Shown piece by piece: positions 1-10,249 of a stretch of DNA of 64,000 nucleotides; position 1 is the stretch's first letter, and each line of letters opens with the position of its first letter. Origin of the DNA: Sanghuangporus weigelae (lineage: Eukaryota; Basidiomycota; Agaricomycetes; Hymenochaetales; Hymenochaetaceae). The translations under genes were made by a program, and so were the position numbers. Where the stretch lies: positions 1,984,001 to 2,048,000 of the forward strand of contig CP137323.1 in the NCBI GenBank assembly GCA_033182465.1, written 5' to 3'. The notes under the pieces are model-generated. The model saw only the letters and a program-made list of their open reading frames with translations. It had not been told where the DNA came from and ran no database searches.

Positions 1-2778
1 CGCTGAGTGATGTCGAACGCATGAATCGCTCTTCGCTCGTCAGCTTCGGTCCAGCAGAGAACTGGCCCATGGCGAAGTTCGAGCCAACCTTGCCGTTCAA
101 AGGACCAAGGCCTAGTCCGACTGATCCTTGTCTTGCAGTTGAGGTCGGCGGACCCATCGAGCCCGATACACCCCTTCGACCAGAACCACCGCGACCCATA
201 GAATGCGACTGATCAACTGGTTCAAGGCCAATTGCTTCCAGGTTAGGAAGATTGTCTGGCTTCTCTTTGCACACAGACATGAATTGAAGGAGGAAATCAC
301 GATCATACCTGTTCAAACAAAGAACTTAGCATATTTTCGCCCACGAAATAGTAAGAAAATACGAACCTGAATTTCCCATCTTTCGCATTCGTATTGAGTT
401 CGGGTTTAGGACTTCTGATTCCTTCGGGATATGGAACCTGGTAAACGTCTTGAATATGACGGGCGGTAGCGAGGGCGGATGGAAGGGGTTGCGCGACAGG
501 TTTATGAGTTGATGAGAGGTCAAGAGGACCAGGGATAGGTCGTCTCTTGGCAGTTTCAGGAGAAGCAGAGAGAGGAACATCCGTAACAGCAGAGACAGTT
601 TCGCCTTCTTTCTTTGACTTAATTTCGACTGGAGTGGACCTCGGCTTTTCCGCTTCAGTCTCTGCTTTGGCTTTAGCCTCCTCCTCTTTTCTTTGCCGCT
701 CCTTCTCTTCTTCCTCTTTTCGTAGACGCTCCTCTTCCTCCTTCTTTCGAATTTCGTCCTCCTTCCGTCGTTGCTCTTCTTCTTCCGCCTTACGGCGCTC
801 CTCTTCCTCCTTGACCCGTTTTGCCTCTTCCTCCTTGCGGAGCCGCTCTTCATCCTCCTTGCGAACTCGCTCCTTCTCCTCCTCTTCCTTTCGCAAGCGC
901 TCCTTTTCTTCCTCATCTTTACGCTTGCGCTCTTCCTCTAGTCGAGCGCGCTCCTTCTCCTCTTCCTCCTTTCGTCGCTGCTCCTCCTCTTCCTTCCGCT
1001 TCCGCTCCTCTTCGGCCTTTATCCTTGCCTCTTCCGCAGCCTTTGCCTTCTCTTCCTCCTCTCGACGTTTACGCTCCTCAGTTTCCTTTGTTTGCCTCCT
1101 CTTTCTCTCCTCTCCCTCTTCCTTTTCCTTTTGCTGTCTCTCCTCCTCGATCCTCTTCAATCGTGCCTCCTCTGTCTCCAGTCGAATCGCAGCCCGTCGC
1201 CCATTCTTATCAGAGGCAGGAGTCGATGAAGTCGTTGAAGGGGTAGCACCGTGCTTGCGTAATCTGTCCAGATCAACTTCATGACCAGAAGCGTCAGTAA
1301 TCTTGATCTTGCTCTGGCGCTGAGTGGAAGGCGGTGCATGACTAGGTACGAAAGCGCTAGCGTTAGAATTCAATCGAGGACCTGCACCAGGAAGAGGTGT
1401 CTGCATTCCGGCCGGAGGCGTTCCTGGCGCTTGGAGGGGAGCTTGATGTTGGCGAGGCGATGAGACGGGAAGACCAAGGGAATGAGCAAGTGGAGTCTGC
1501 GGCGGTCCATTTGGACCTGGAGGCCCCTGGTGGGGATGCTGGGATGGATGCATATGCCACGGTTGCGGCGGGGAATAATACATGTGATGTTCTGCCCCTG
1601 GCATGTTTTGCATCGGCATACCGGGCATGTAAGGGTACTGTCATAAAATTAGCACTGAATAATTTAAATTTAAATTTATCCCGAATTTCTACTGACATAG
1701 TAACCAGGCCATCCAGGTACAGTTGGCATATGTGGCATGCCTTGGACGGGGGCAGGCTGTCCCTGGTGCTGATGTTGATGTGGTACATGAGGTTGAGGAG
1801 GGGCGAGGCGAGGCGACGGCATGTTACTATTATTCGGGCCAGGAGGCCCGCTATTCACTGGAGGTCTACCCGCGCCATTCGGCATCGCACGAGCGATCGA
1901 AGGCGAGCGAGGTCCGCCTCCGACACCCGGATTTCGCATAGATGCAGGCACAAAAGAAGGCGGAAATTGCTGCTGCGGTTGTTGATGTGGATGGTGTTGA
2001 ACATGAGGATGAGGACCGGCGCCAGGTTGACCAGGCGCATTTTGGGTCGGAGGCGGGGGAACGGCAGGCGATAAGGTATTTGAGCGCATTGGCGGCGAGG
2101 CCACGTTCTCAGGGAAAGAAGCATTTACAGGAGATGAGGTCTTGGTGTCGCTTCCGCCACCCCGGAAGAACGACGAAATATCGACTTTTGTTGGCTTGTG
2201 CACTGTGGCGGGTGTCGAACTCCCAGTCGAAGGTGCTGAAGAAGTCGATGCAGCAGGGGCGGATGAGTTTGAAACAGCAGATGTAGCCAACGGTTTTACC
2301 GTCGATGACATCTTGGTCTGTGTTGCTTCGATAGAGCCAAAGGACTGTACGGGTCGCGACTCTGATTTAGTCAGAGGTGGCGAGGGTGCCGGCGGGGAAG
2401 AAGGAGGTGCTGGTTTGTCACTCGATGTACCGTTTACGGTACCAAAGCTAATCGGATTCGCTGTAATTTTGCGTTAGAACGAACGGAAGCAACTTTCAAA
2501 GTAGAATAAATCTAGGATGACGTACATGTTTTAGTGGGGGGAGCATTGCCCCTTGACCCGCCCGCGATGCCGACACCGACTGCATCCTTGAAGCCACCAA
2601 GTTGCGACGACCTTCTCGAATGCGACTGCGAGTGTGCTTGCGAGACTGCAGGAGCTGGTGATTGAGAACGAGGAGAGGACGTTAAGGAAGTAGCTTGAGG
2701 AGGGCCCTTGGCCCAAGCAGACTTCTGAGGGAGCGACGCGGGTGTCTTTGGTTGAGACGTCGATGGACCCTTGTTCAT
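1..2778 (-). CDS. Eukaryotic translation initiation factor 4 gamma (eIF4G), 5' part, runs off window
   Basis: Scaffold subunit of the cap-binding complex eIF4F, which joins eIF4E, eIF4A and poly(A)-binding protein in the cytoplasm. I read four exons on the minus strand: 2526-2778, 1697-2460, 367-1637 and 1-308 (continuing left). All three introns have GT-AG ends and keep the frame. The N-terminus (SAWAKGPPQ) and the low-complexity Ser/Pro/Gly/His-rich region look like other basidiomycete eIF4G proteins. Residues about 490-680 form a long Lys/Glu/Arg-rich helix. Then comes a conserved block (LPSALATARHIQDV, VPYPEGIRSPKPELN). At about residue 764, formed across the third splice junction, is the eIF4E-binding motif YxxxxL-hydrophobic (YDRDFLLQF). 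The MIF4G and MA3 domains must lie beyond the left edge. The ATG at 2778 is the first Met of the open frame. Identification is by recalled similarity; the motif and exon structure are visible. Confidence 0.9.
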
Positions 2779-3439
2779 TCTGCCGCGAGTATCAGACAGT
2801 AAGGCCTTGTTTCTATGGAGTTCACTTACAGATTAGTGAAAATGGGTCAAATCTAGTTTGAAAAAAGATTTCGTTTGGGCTTTCTGTTGCAGTTGATGGA
2901 CGATGAAAGTCGCTGTATGGCGGCGAAACTCGACCTGCCAGCAGGCGAACAGAGACAAATGCTCGACGAGGCGAGTGCTGGCGGTGAATACGAAGGAGTA
3001 TGGACTGTTACAGTCCCTTGTGCGGTCGTCCTGTGGGAGGAACGACGAGGCAGGAGGCAAGAGCCGTGTCTTTCGCTCAACGTCAACGGCAAAAATTACA
3101 GTGTATCATCCCCGTGGGACTCACTTGCCTCATATGACTACAACCGCTTGGTAAGCTCTCCACAAAACCACGAGTCCTCTTAATTATCAAACCAAACCAC
3201 TACATAGTTATTCCAAGAGAGATCGACCCAGATACAACTATTTACTTCCGAAATTTTCAGGTAGAAGAGCATCAAAAAGAGGGCAAACGTCATTACTGAA
3301 CATGCGTCGCCACTCGGCCTCTCTTGACTTCAACCGGCTCTCTCTTCATCCGAAGATGCCGGCAAGCTTGGTAAGTCCATCCAGGTCCATCCCGCCATCT
3401 ATAAATCAATGTAATCATTCATGTCCTAAAATGCATAAA
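2779..3439. other. Intergenic: eIF4G promoter/5' UTR and metacaspase 3' flank
   Basis: Lies upstream of eIF4G and downstream of the metacaspase stop. A plus-strand open frame at 2875-3183 has no recognisable motif or splice context, and I do not call it. I see no repeat or RNA gene. Confidence 0.5.
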
Positions 3440-5809
3440 TTAGCATGCATGCTTGTATAGTATATCCCGAGGATAGCCGCTCACGATCATTCTGGAGCTT
3501 GATAGCTACGCATGCGGGGAGCAACCAATCAATGTAAATGCGTAACATGACGCATACTTCTCAAAAAACTTACTTGTGGATTCTGCATCGTGTCTTTCCT
3601 CCTCAACTGCGTTCTAGGATAATAACAAATAAGACGGATTATTCGAAATGCCAAGCTAATTTGAACATACCGGACCGAAGTCATCAGCTCATCATACGTG
3701 CTCTTCCTTCTCGTCTCTATAATGCATGTGCCTCAGCGCTCTATCTCCATCATCAGCATAGGGAGTAGCAAATAGAACGTACTTAAGCTATCGATGAACG
3801 CCTGACAAACAAGGGCACGAGAATATAAATCAGATTACAGTTCGCAATCCCAATTAAGGTTTATTTGAATGTACTTACCTTAGTCAACATCCCTCTTACT
3901 CTCCTATGCTCGTCTTCAAGGTCTGTCTTCTCAGAGGCATGTTCTGCGTCTGCGCATGCAGATAGGAGGACTACGTTCCCTTTGCTATGTTTACGTCTTA
4001 TCGGACGACTCGGAACACGTTCAGTCGAATTGCATGCATCCTTCTCCGCTTGGACAGCGGTGTATGGAAGGTCTACGAATCCATGTTGATCTAGGTCTAA
4101 GACTTCAACGAAGAAGTAACAAAAAAAAAAGCACGCACCGAGACCTGTCCCAGAAGAACAACAATCCAAAACAGCCTGCAGTCGATTGGTGAGGGCAAAT
4201 TCATAAATAAGCCCGAAACAGGATGCACCATAGCATGTAACTCACAGTCAAATGACAACCTTCAGGAATAGGTTTGACCAGGATTTCATGTAATTCATCA
4301 TCGACGAGTAGCTGTCCGTCGCAAGAGACTAAAACTATCAACTCTAGGTGTCAGAACGGACAAAATATCATATGATTTATAATTTAATCTCACCTTCGTC
4401 CTTGCCATCGTCTTCGTCATCATCTTGATCTTCTACTTGACTGCCGTGACCTGAGACTAAACAAGGTGCCATTTGAAACTGCAGTGCATGTCGCTCACAA
4501 GACTCGGAGAAGCTTACAATAAAAGAAGAGACTATCCCCAGGCTGTGCGTCCTTCACAAGCTCTTTAATTTCGTGCCTCTGAAAATATTCGCGTCAATTC
4601 AAGACGTGAATCGCGAACCAAAAAAAATAAGCCACAGTACTCACAATATTTATGAGCGTCGGTTGATTTTCCCTTGGTCCATTATCGTCTTTCAAGATTC
4701 TGAGGCATTCTGAATCCCATCCATAGACACCTTATAAGATAGAACAAAGTAAGTCTTCCAACCCCGCGCACAATAAAATAAGGACAGAAAACCCGAAGAA
4801 TAGTAGATACCTTGAAGCAGCCGTTGTACCTCGCGCACATCGTGATGTGGCCCCTTCAAACTCGTTATACGCGTATTTTTGTAGTAATGAGGTCTGTAGT
4901 ATTTAATACCAATCTGATCACCAGCATAAGCCATGTTTCGACCCTCTAAGCGGTAACAATAAAAACTTACGAGGAGAGCTTTTCGTCGGCCTCGCCGCAT
5001 CGGAATATGTGCCTTCGTTGATGTTTCATACTGAGGCGAACACAAAGAAGCACCGTCTCCAATACTGAACTCTTCTGACGTCGATGAAGAAACCAAGCCA
5101 CTCGCAGGTTCTCCGCAGAGAACTTGGTTATGAGTTTCGAAGGAGCCTAGGTCTTCGGGTTCTTCGAATTGCACGTCACTGCTTAACCACGAAAACTCCG
5201 CCGCCTCAGGCGATGAAACGAGAGGAACGATACTCCCAGGTTCACCGAATGCCACCTGTTGGTCACCAGAGTAATCTTCGGGTTCGTCAGAATGTGCATC
5301 ACCGCCTAACCACGTAATCTCAGTCGCCTCGGGCGATGAACAGAGAGGAACACTATTTTCAGGCTCGTCGAATACCACAGAGTGGCCTTCGGGTTCGTCA
5401 GATTGCATATCACCGCCCAACCACGAAAATTCCGCTGCGGCGGGCGATGAAACGAAAAGCACAGGACTTCCGATTTCGTCAATCACTTGGGGTTTTTCGA
5501 AAGATCCCCGTTCATCGATAATAAATGCGTGTGAATCTTCTTGAGACTCGCTTCCATCAAATGTCTGCACCAAGCAGTTGTCCGTCTGGTCTGAGTCTCG
5601 GATGTCGATGTGTGAAATGAGAGCTTCACTGCAAGACAATGCCAGTTTGTGAGCCAGATAGCCACTTCAGATGAGTCATGGCTTGACAACACGTACATTT
5701 CGCCTTCCTGAGGTGGTTCGATTTGCGAGTCTGTCGAGGACGATCGGGTTAACGAGGGTGTGGGCGTCGAAAGATCAACTTCCTCATTGAAATAATCCAT
5801 GTCCAACAA
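3440..5809 (-). CDS. Type I metacaspase (caspase-fold cysteine protease) with acidic repeat prodomain
   Basis: Metacaspases cleave after Arg/Lys and act in fungal stress response, protein quality control and cell death. I read 13 exons: 5697-5809, 4971-5628, 4811-4913, 4645-4730, 4518-4578, 4394-4456, 4246-4328, 4139-4175, 3879-4096, 3783-3801, 3671-3716, 3574-3613, 3440-3505. All junctions keep frame and give 530 aa. The caspase domain starts near residue 249 (RRKALLIGIKYY, LKGPHHDV). Catalytic His344 sits in SGHGSQ and catalytic Cys395 in DCCSSGTGL, both completed by splicing. The first ~240 residues are acidic and carry about three imperfect ~40-aa repeats (EFSWLGGD, SDEPE) instead of the usual Pro/Gln-rich prodomain. 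The acceptor of exon 9 (4096 or 4102) is uncertain. The C-terminus (NPQLSS then a short tail) matches the family's usual end. A 19-nt exon is unusual. Confidence 0.85.
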
Positions 5810-7186
5810 TTCCAGTAACCTGCTCCACCAGCGGAGAAAAGTAGAAGAAACCAGAGAGTTTGTGTAGAAGGAGAGGAGGACAAGTTCAACCCGAGTCTGT
5901 CGAGATACAAGTGAAGTGCAGGGCTTAAATATCTACATTAGTCTTGTACCATGCGCCATGATTACCTCAATCCTTGCTCTGATCTATCCGTTGGTAAGGG
6001 ATTCACCAAACCATAAGTTAAATTCTGTAATGAATCAAGACGCGTCCAGACTCTTTACTCATTCGCATCATTTGGTTGCTTGCGACTAGTTATGCATCAT
6101 CAGAAGCAGACATTTTTGCACAGCCTGTGAGAAAATAACAGTAAGAATTTAAAATAGATAAGTATAGGCCGCCGAATGAGATGAGCGTTGTCCCTTCTTT
6201 TCAGCGCGTAGGAGAGAAGTATGGCGAGATATACGGATATATTTTGAACGTCTGAAGAATGTGATGTGTATCCAAGAGTTCCCCAGCTACGCAGATGATA
6301 GCCGTCCTATATCAGAGGGCGCTCCACGGTCCAATCGGCGCCGCTCCGGTAGATCAAAGATGCATCGTGCATAACGAATTGGGTTCGAGCATAACGAATT
6401 GAGTTCGAGCAATTAAACATTGGAAGTGGCAGTGCAATAGTGATGACTTTCCCACGCCTTCCAGCTCAGGGAGGGATTCCAAAAATGCAAATGACAGGAC
6501 TGGAGTGGGTCATGTCGTAAACTCGTGAAAACGGAAAGCAAAAAGTTCTAGTTGTCGGAAATGCCTATACTTTGAAACGATCGCTGGTTTGATGAAGAGT
6601 GGACATGAATCGGAGAGTAATCTCAAAAGATGAGTTCCTTACTACCAGCGTCCTTACCTTATCATATTCTATAGACAGAACGACAAATGCAATCGTGATC
6701 CCGCGTGAAAAACTGCCATAGCAATTCGCGTGCGTAAAAAGACTATCAGTATGCATTGACGAGCAGCTGTTCGTAAGATTGAGAAAGATAAGACACAAAT
6801 CCGGGGTGGAGAGCAACTCCTATTACATGTTACTCTTGGGAGTGACCTGCTTTCGGGCCTATTGAGCGCTCTCGTTTGAAACGAACGAATTCGCAGTTGG
6901 TGTTGGTTGCGGCGGTGAGGAGAAGTCGTGTTCGCCTCGGCGGGTGACGTCAAAAATAACGTGATCAAAGTGAGCTTTTGAGCCTCCTATCACTCTTGTT
7001 TAAAGTACCCATCTTCGTTCTGCTCTTCCACTCTTCATTACGCGATCACTTGTCCCAAAGCAAACAAGAGGATGGAGAACACAGGTAGGGGAAAATAGAC
7101 AACAGGATAGTTGCCATTCGCGGCTCCTCTCATTTGTTTCCTGACGGGATCAATCCTGTTTAACACGACGCGAATGGGCAACCAGC
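5810..7186. other. Intergenic region upstream of the metacaspase
   Basis: Holds the presumed metacaspase promoter and the 3' flank of the next gene. Short open frames at 6565-6968 on the minus strand have no start context or motif that I recognise. The only structure seen is the short direct repeat near 6370. Confidence 0.5.
6369..6410. repeat. Two-copy tandem repeat of about 20 bp
   Basis: The unit GCATAACGAATTG(G/A)GTTCGA occurs twice back to back, with one difference. It lies about 560 bp upstream of the metacaspase ATG. Function unknown; it could be a duplicated protein-binding site. Confidence 0.6.
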
Positions 7187-8191
7187 TCAAGCCTCGCAGG
7201 TTCGAGTAGTCAATTCTTCTGTATCGCAGAATCGTATTCTTTTAGTGGATCTGTCGGACGGTGTGCTGGCCGTGCTCTCGGGCTTGTGTATCTGGTCGTT
7301 CTTCGCGCCTATACAAGCAGAAGCGCCTGACGTCCTAATTTTCTCGCCCGCCGTTTCTTCCGACTCATCCCTTCGACGTTTACGATTCGGCGTCTGGTCT
7401 GTCAAAGTCTCGTCACTCGAGCCTTCCCCAGACTGGCTGGACTCCGTGGAGGCAGGACCGGCGTTTCCCAATGCTTGCTCCCTTAGCCTCGATAAGATGG
7501 TGCCAGCCGGATCTGGGAAGACATCCAACGACGACACCTTTTGACGACACTTCCTGAAAGGCTCTCCGTAGGGGTCGACCTTCAGCCTGTGCTTGGGTGG
7601 TAAACCTTCAACTTTCCGCTTCAAATCGTCGATGTCGGCCGCTAACTTCCGAAAGTTTTCCCTTATTTTGCCCACTTCCCGACGCAGTAACGTGTTCGCG
7701 TTACTTAGGCGCTCGTGCTCACGGTTAGAGTCCTTGACTTTTGCCTGGAGTGTGAAGAACCGACTCCTCGCTTCTTTGAGAAGTTCGTCGAGCAGGGTCT
7801 GCTGGCGTGTCGTCTTCCGCTGTGAGGATGTGATCGTCTTCTTGCGTTTCTTGACCAAGTCGATCAACGGATCCTGATTTCTCTCTGCATCGGTACATGT
7901 CGATTCATTGGCAATCTCAGGGTCATTTGCGTCGAGATGCGTCGCAGACGGGACAGGCTTATCCTTCCTTTTTTCTCGCCTTGATCGTCCTTTAGCCGCA
8001 AGGGTCAGATTACTTCTCTGCGGAAGATGTTCCTTCTCCTTTGCATTTTTCCGTGTTCTCTTAGTTCTTGCCGAGTTAGATGTGGAAGAATGAGAACGCT
8101 GGCTACTTGATGGAACTTGCTGACTTGCTTTTTCGGCGAGTCGCGAGGATTTGCGAGTGCTCGTCTTTGATTGAGCCGTGTTGGTAGTCAT
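7187..8191 (-). CDS. Hypothetical basic coiled-coil protein, probably nuclear
   Basis: A single uninterrupted frame of 334 aa that I do not recognise. The N-terminal ~130 residues are Ser/Lys/Arg-rich and disordered, with several basic clusters that look like nuclear localisation signals (KSSRLAEK, KRTRKNAKEK, RSRREKRKDK). Residues about 135-195 form a coiled coil (LLDELLKEARSRFFTLQAK, then REHERLSNANTLLRREVGKI). The C-terminal third is acidic/Ser-rich with a second basic patch (NRKRRRDE). The layout (basic region, coiled coil, disordered tail) would fit a chromatin or transcription-associated protein, or a shugoshin-like kinetochore protein, but no diagnostic motif supports either. The Met at 8191 is the first in the frame. 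An open frame further upstream (8484-8853) might be a missed 5' exon. Confidence 0.6.
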   Translation of the reverse strand: MTTNTAQSKTSTRKSSRLAEKASQQVPSSSQRSHSSTSNSARTKRTRKNAKEKEHLPQRSNLTLAAKGRSRREKRKDKPVPSATHLDANDPEIANESTCTDAERNQDPLIDLVKKRKKTITSSQRKTTRQQTLLDELLKEARSRFFTLQAKVKDSNREHERLSNANTLLRREVGKIRENFRKLAADIDDLKRKVEGLPPKHRLKVDPYGEPFRKCRQKVSSLDVFPDPAGTILSRLREQALGNAGPASTESSQSGEGSSDETLTDQTPNRKRRRDESEETAGEKIRTSGASACIGAKNDQIHKPESTASTPSDRSTKRIRFCDTEELTTRTCEA

Positions 8192-8483
8192 CGAGAACGT
8201 GCGGCTAATGAACAGAAATAGGGCGTGAGTCTCCGGGGCTTGAGAATGCTGGTTTACTCACCGGGTTGATATTGGATATAGGGTTCGGTTGGTTCGTAAT
8301 TTACGGGTGATCGAGCTGTATGTCTCACCACCATTCATCAGATCCTGCACTGTCAAAGCAAGATTGTACATACTAGTACCGCGATATCTAAACCCGAATA
8401 TCAAGTGTTGTTAAGCGGTGGCTTATTGGTCTACCCAGGAATGTCGTGTGGGTATCAGAATGAAATGCGTAGCCACAGAGATG

Positions 8484-8853
8484 TCACTTATTTATGGACG
8501 GCACTGGGCCTCTAAAAGCTTTTATGTAAAGATCCCGTGGGCTCAGCTGTGATGGGCCACAAGTAGATAGAGATGATAAAGGGACTAGACAACAAAAGAG
8601 TTCGCTTTGAATACTTTCAACTTTCTTCCTTATATCACTTGGTTTCCTTTTCGAGCGAGGGCCCTGAGCCACAGGAGCAGTGGCCTTGAACACGTTACCA
8701 TGGGCTTTTACTCGATCAACTTCCTTGTTGGACTGTCTTTTCTTTCTGCCTGTCTGAGTCGTTCCACCAAGAGCGTCTGCGGGTGGGCCGATAGTTTCAG
8801 GCCTTTCTAGGGTGTCTCCCGAGCCATCTACGTTACTCCAACTTAGAGGCTAT
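8484..8853 (-). other. Open frame without start codon, possible 5' exon or gene remnant
   Basis: About 120 codons stay open on the minus strand, with a protein-like, basic composition (QTGRKKRQSNKEVDR, GPRSKRKPSDIRKKV) but no in-frame ATG. It could be an upstream exon of the coiled-coil gene at 7187-8191 or a decayed gene. I could not find a splice pair joining it convincingly to the neighbour. Confidence 0.25.
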
Positions 8854-10249
8854 AATAGAGCTGTGCTTCCGGTACAACGCGCAAGTCAGGTCGGTGGAAA
8901 ATGCAATTTCTATTTGCCTTCTCGCAAGACAAGAGCAAACATTTATGTCTTGCTTGGTCGTTGACGTTGCGGGTAAGCTCCTGATATCTTTTCTGACTGT
9001 CTTCCATTAGATTTTATAGGAACGCGTTTGTTGATTTTCTTGTCTGGAATACCTAATGGTTGACAGTCTTTTCTTATGACACGAATCTTGAATTTCCTAG
9101 GAACTATGCATTAGAAATTCGGACTTCAGGATGCTATGATAATATTAAATGGGGAGGCTAGATGCACTCCTTGAGGAGCGTGCATGAGGAAGAAAGACAG
9201 AATAAAGAGCTAATCATGTTTGCGATTTGTTGGACCAACGAGGTTCACGAGGCGTTAGCCTCAGACAGCAAAAGGGATTTTTTTTTCTTCAGTCACATCC
9301 GGTAAATCAATGGAGGACGTTGGCGATCATTCTGGCCGAGCTTTAGAATGCCGACCTACCACTTCTCTCACTGAACCCATGTACAGTATGTCGGGCATGA
9401 GTTTGAAGTTGTCGACGCTTCTATTCACATTTGACATATAACAAATGGGGCGGCACCATCAGAAAAGAAACAGGTCACTGAACATCTACAAGAAATCTGC
9501 ATCGCGGACGGCAACACGGTTGTCATGCATCCGGGCTCTTTTCGTATGCCGCCCTGGTTTCCTAGACCTAGAGTTGGCCTAGGTATCAATTGAAACAGAT
9601 GCATGCTTTGAAATCCTATACGCAGATTTCACAATGTGACAATGATCGGATCCCTTTCCGACTTTGAGGATGTGAAACTTCTCCTTCCCACCGAATCACG
9701 ACGGCAATCAAATATGAAATGTCTCAGAGTCATGGTAGGGATAAGCGTCTTTGTTTTCAATCTTCGTCTGCACAGGTATATATCTTGGTAAAAGAAGTAT
9801 AGTATCAATCGGATACCATAGCCAAAGATCTCAAGAAATCCCCGTGTTGTCAGGGGCTAAGATTGACAGAATCTTCGAGGCTGCAAATACCATGGGAGGT
9901 TAATCCAATTGCTGCCACTCCCGACAATGCCAATAGGACCTGGATTAGGATCGGGAGAAAGCACGAGTATTCACTGAGACTGGTAACGAGTCCACTTCTA
10001 ACGAGTAATGGTGAAATAAGAATAGATTCGACAGGGGATTTGCTAATAAATTCCGACAGAAGCTGGTGATACATGCTTGTTCAACTCCTACAACCCAGGT
10101 CCCAAATCAAAAGATGTTTCTATCAAAAACACTTGCATCGTAGATCCACTATTATACCACAAACGAAACGAAAGAATACAAACCAACCGGAGGGAATAAA
10201 TAGAAACGAGTTTGCAGATATTCAATAGTCTCCTTTGCGCGTTAATTAA
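8854..10249. other. Intergenic, nothing recognised
   Basis: AT-richer sequence between the coiled-coil gene and the arrestin 3' end. Open frames at 9850-10074 on both strands overlap each other and show no motif or splice structure. No repeat or RNA gene seen. Confidence 0.45.

Noticed and set aside
547-1284. Long plus-strand Ser-rich open frame
   Set aside because: It is the antisense shadow of the Lys/Glu-rich helix of eIF4G; the repeated AAG/GAG codons keep the other frames open.
2875-3183. Plus-strand open frame of 102 codons upstream of eIF4G
   Set aside because: No motif, no splice partners, and it overlaps the probable 5' UTR of eIF4G.
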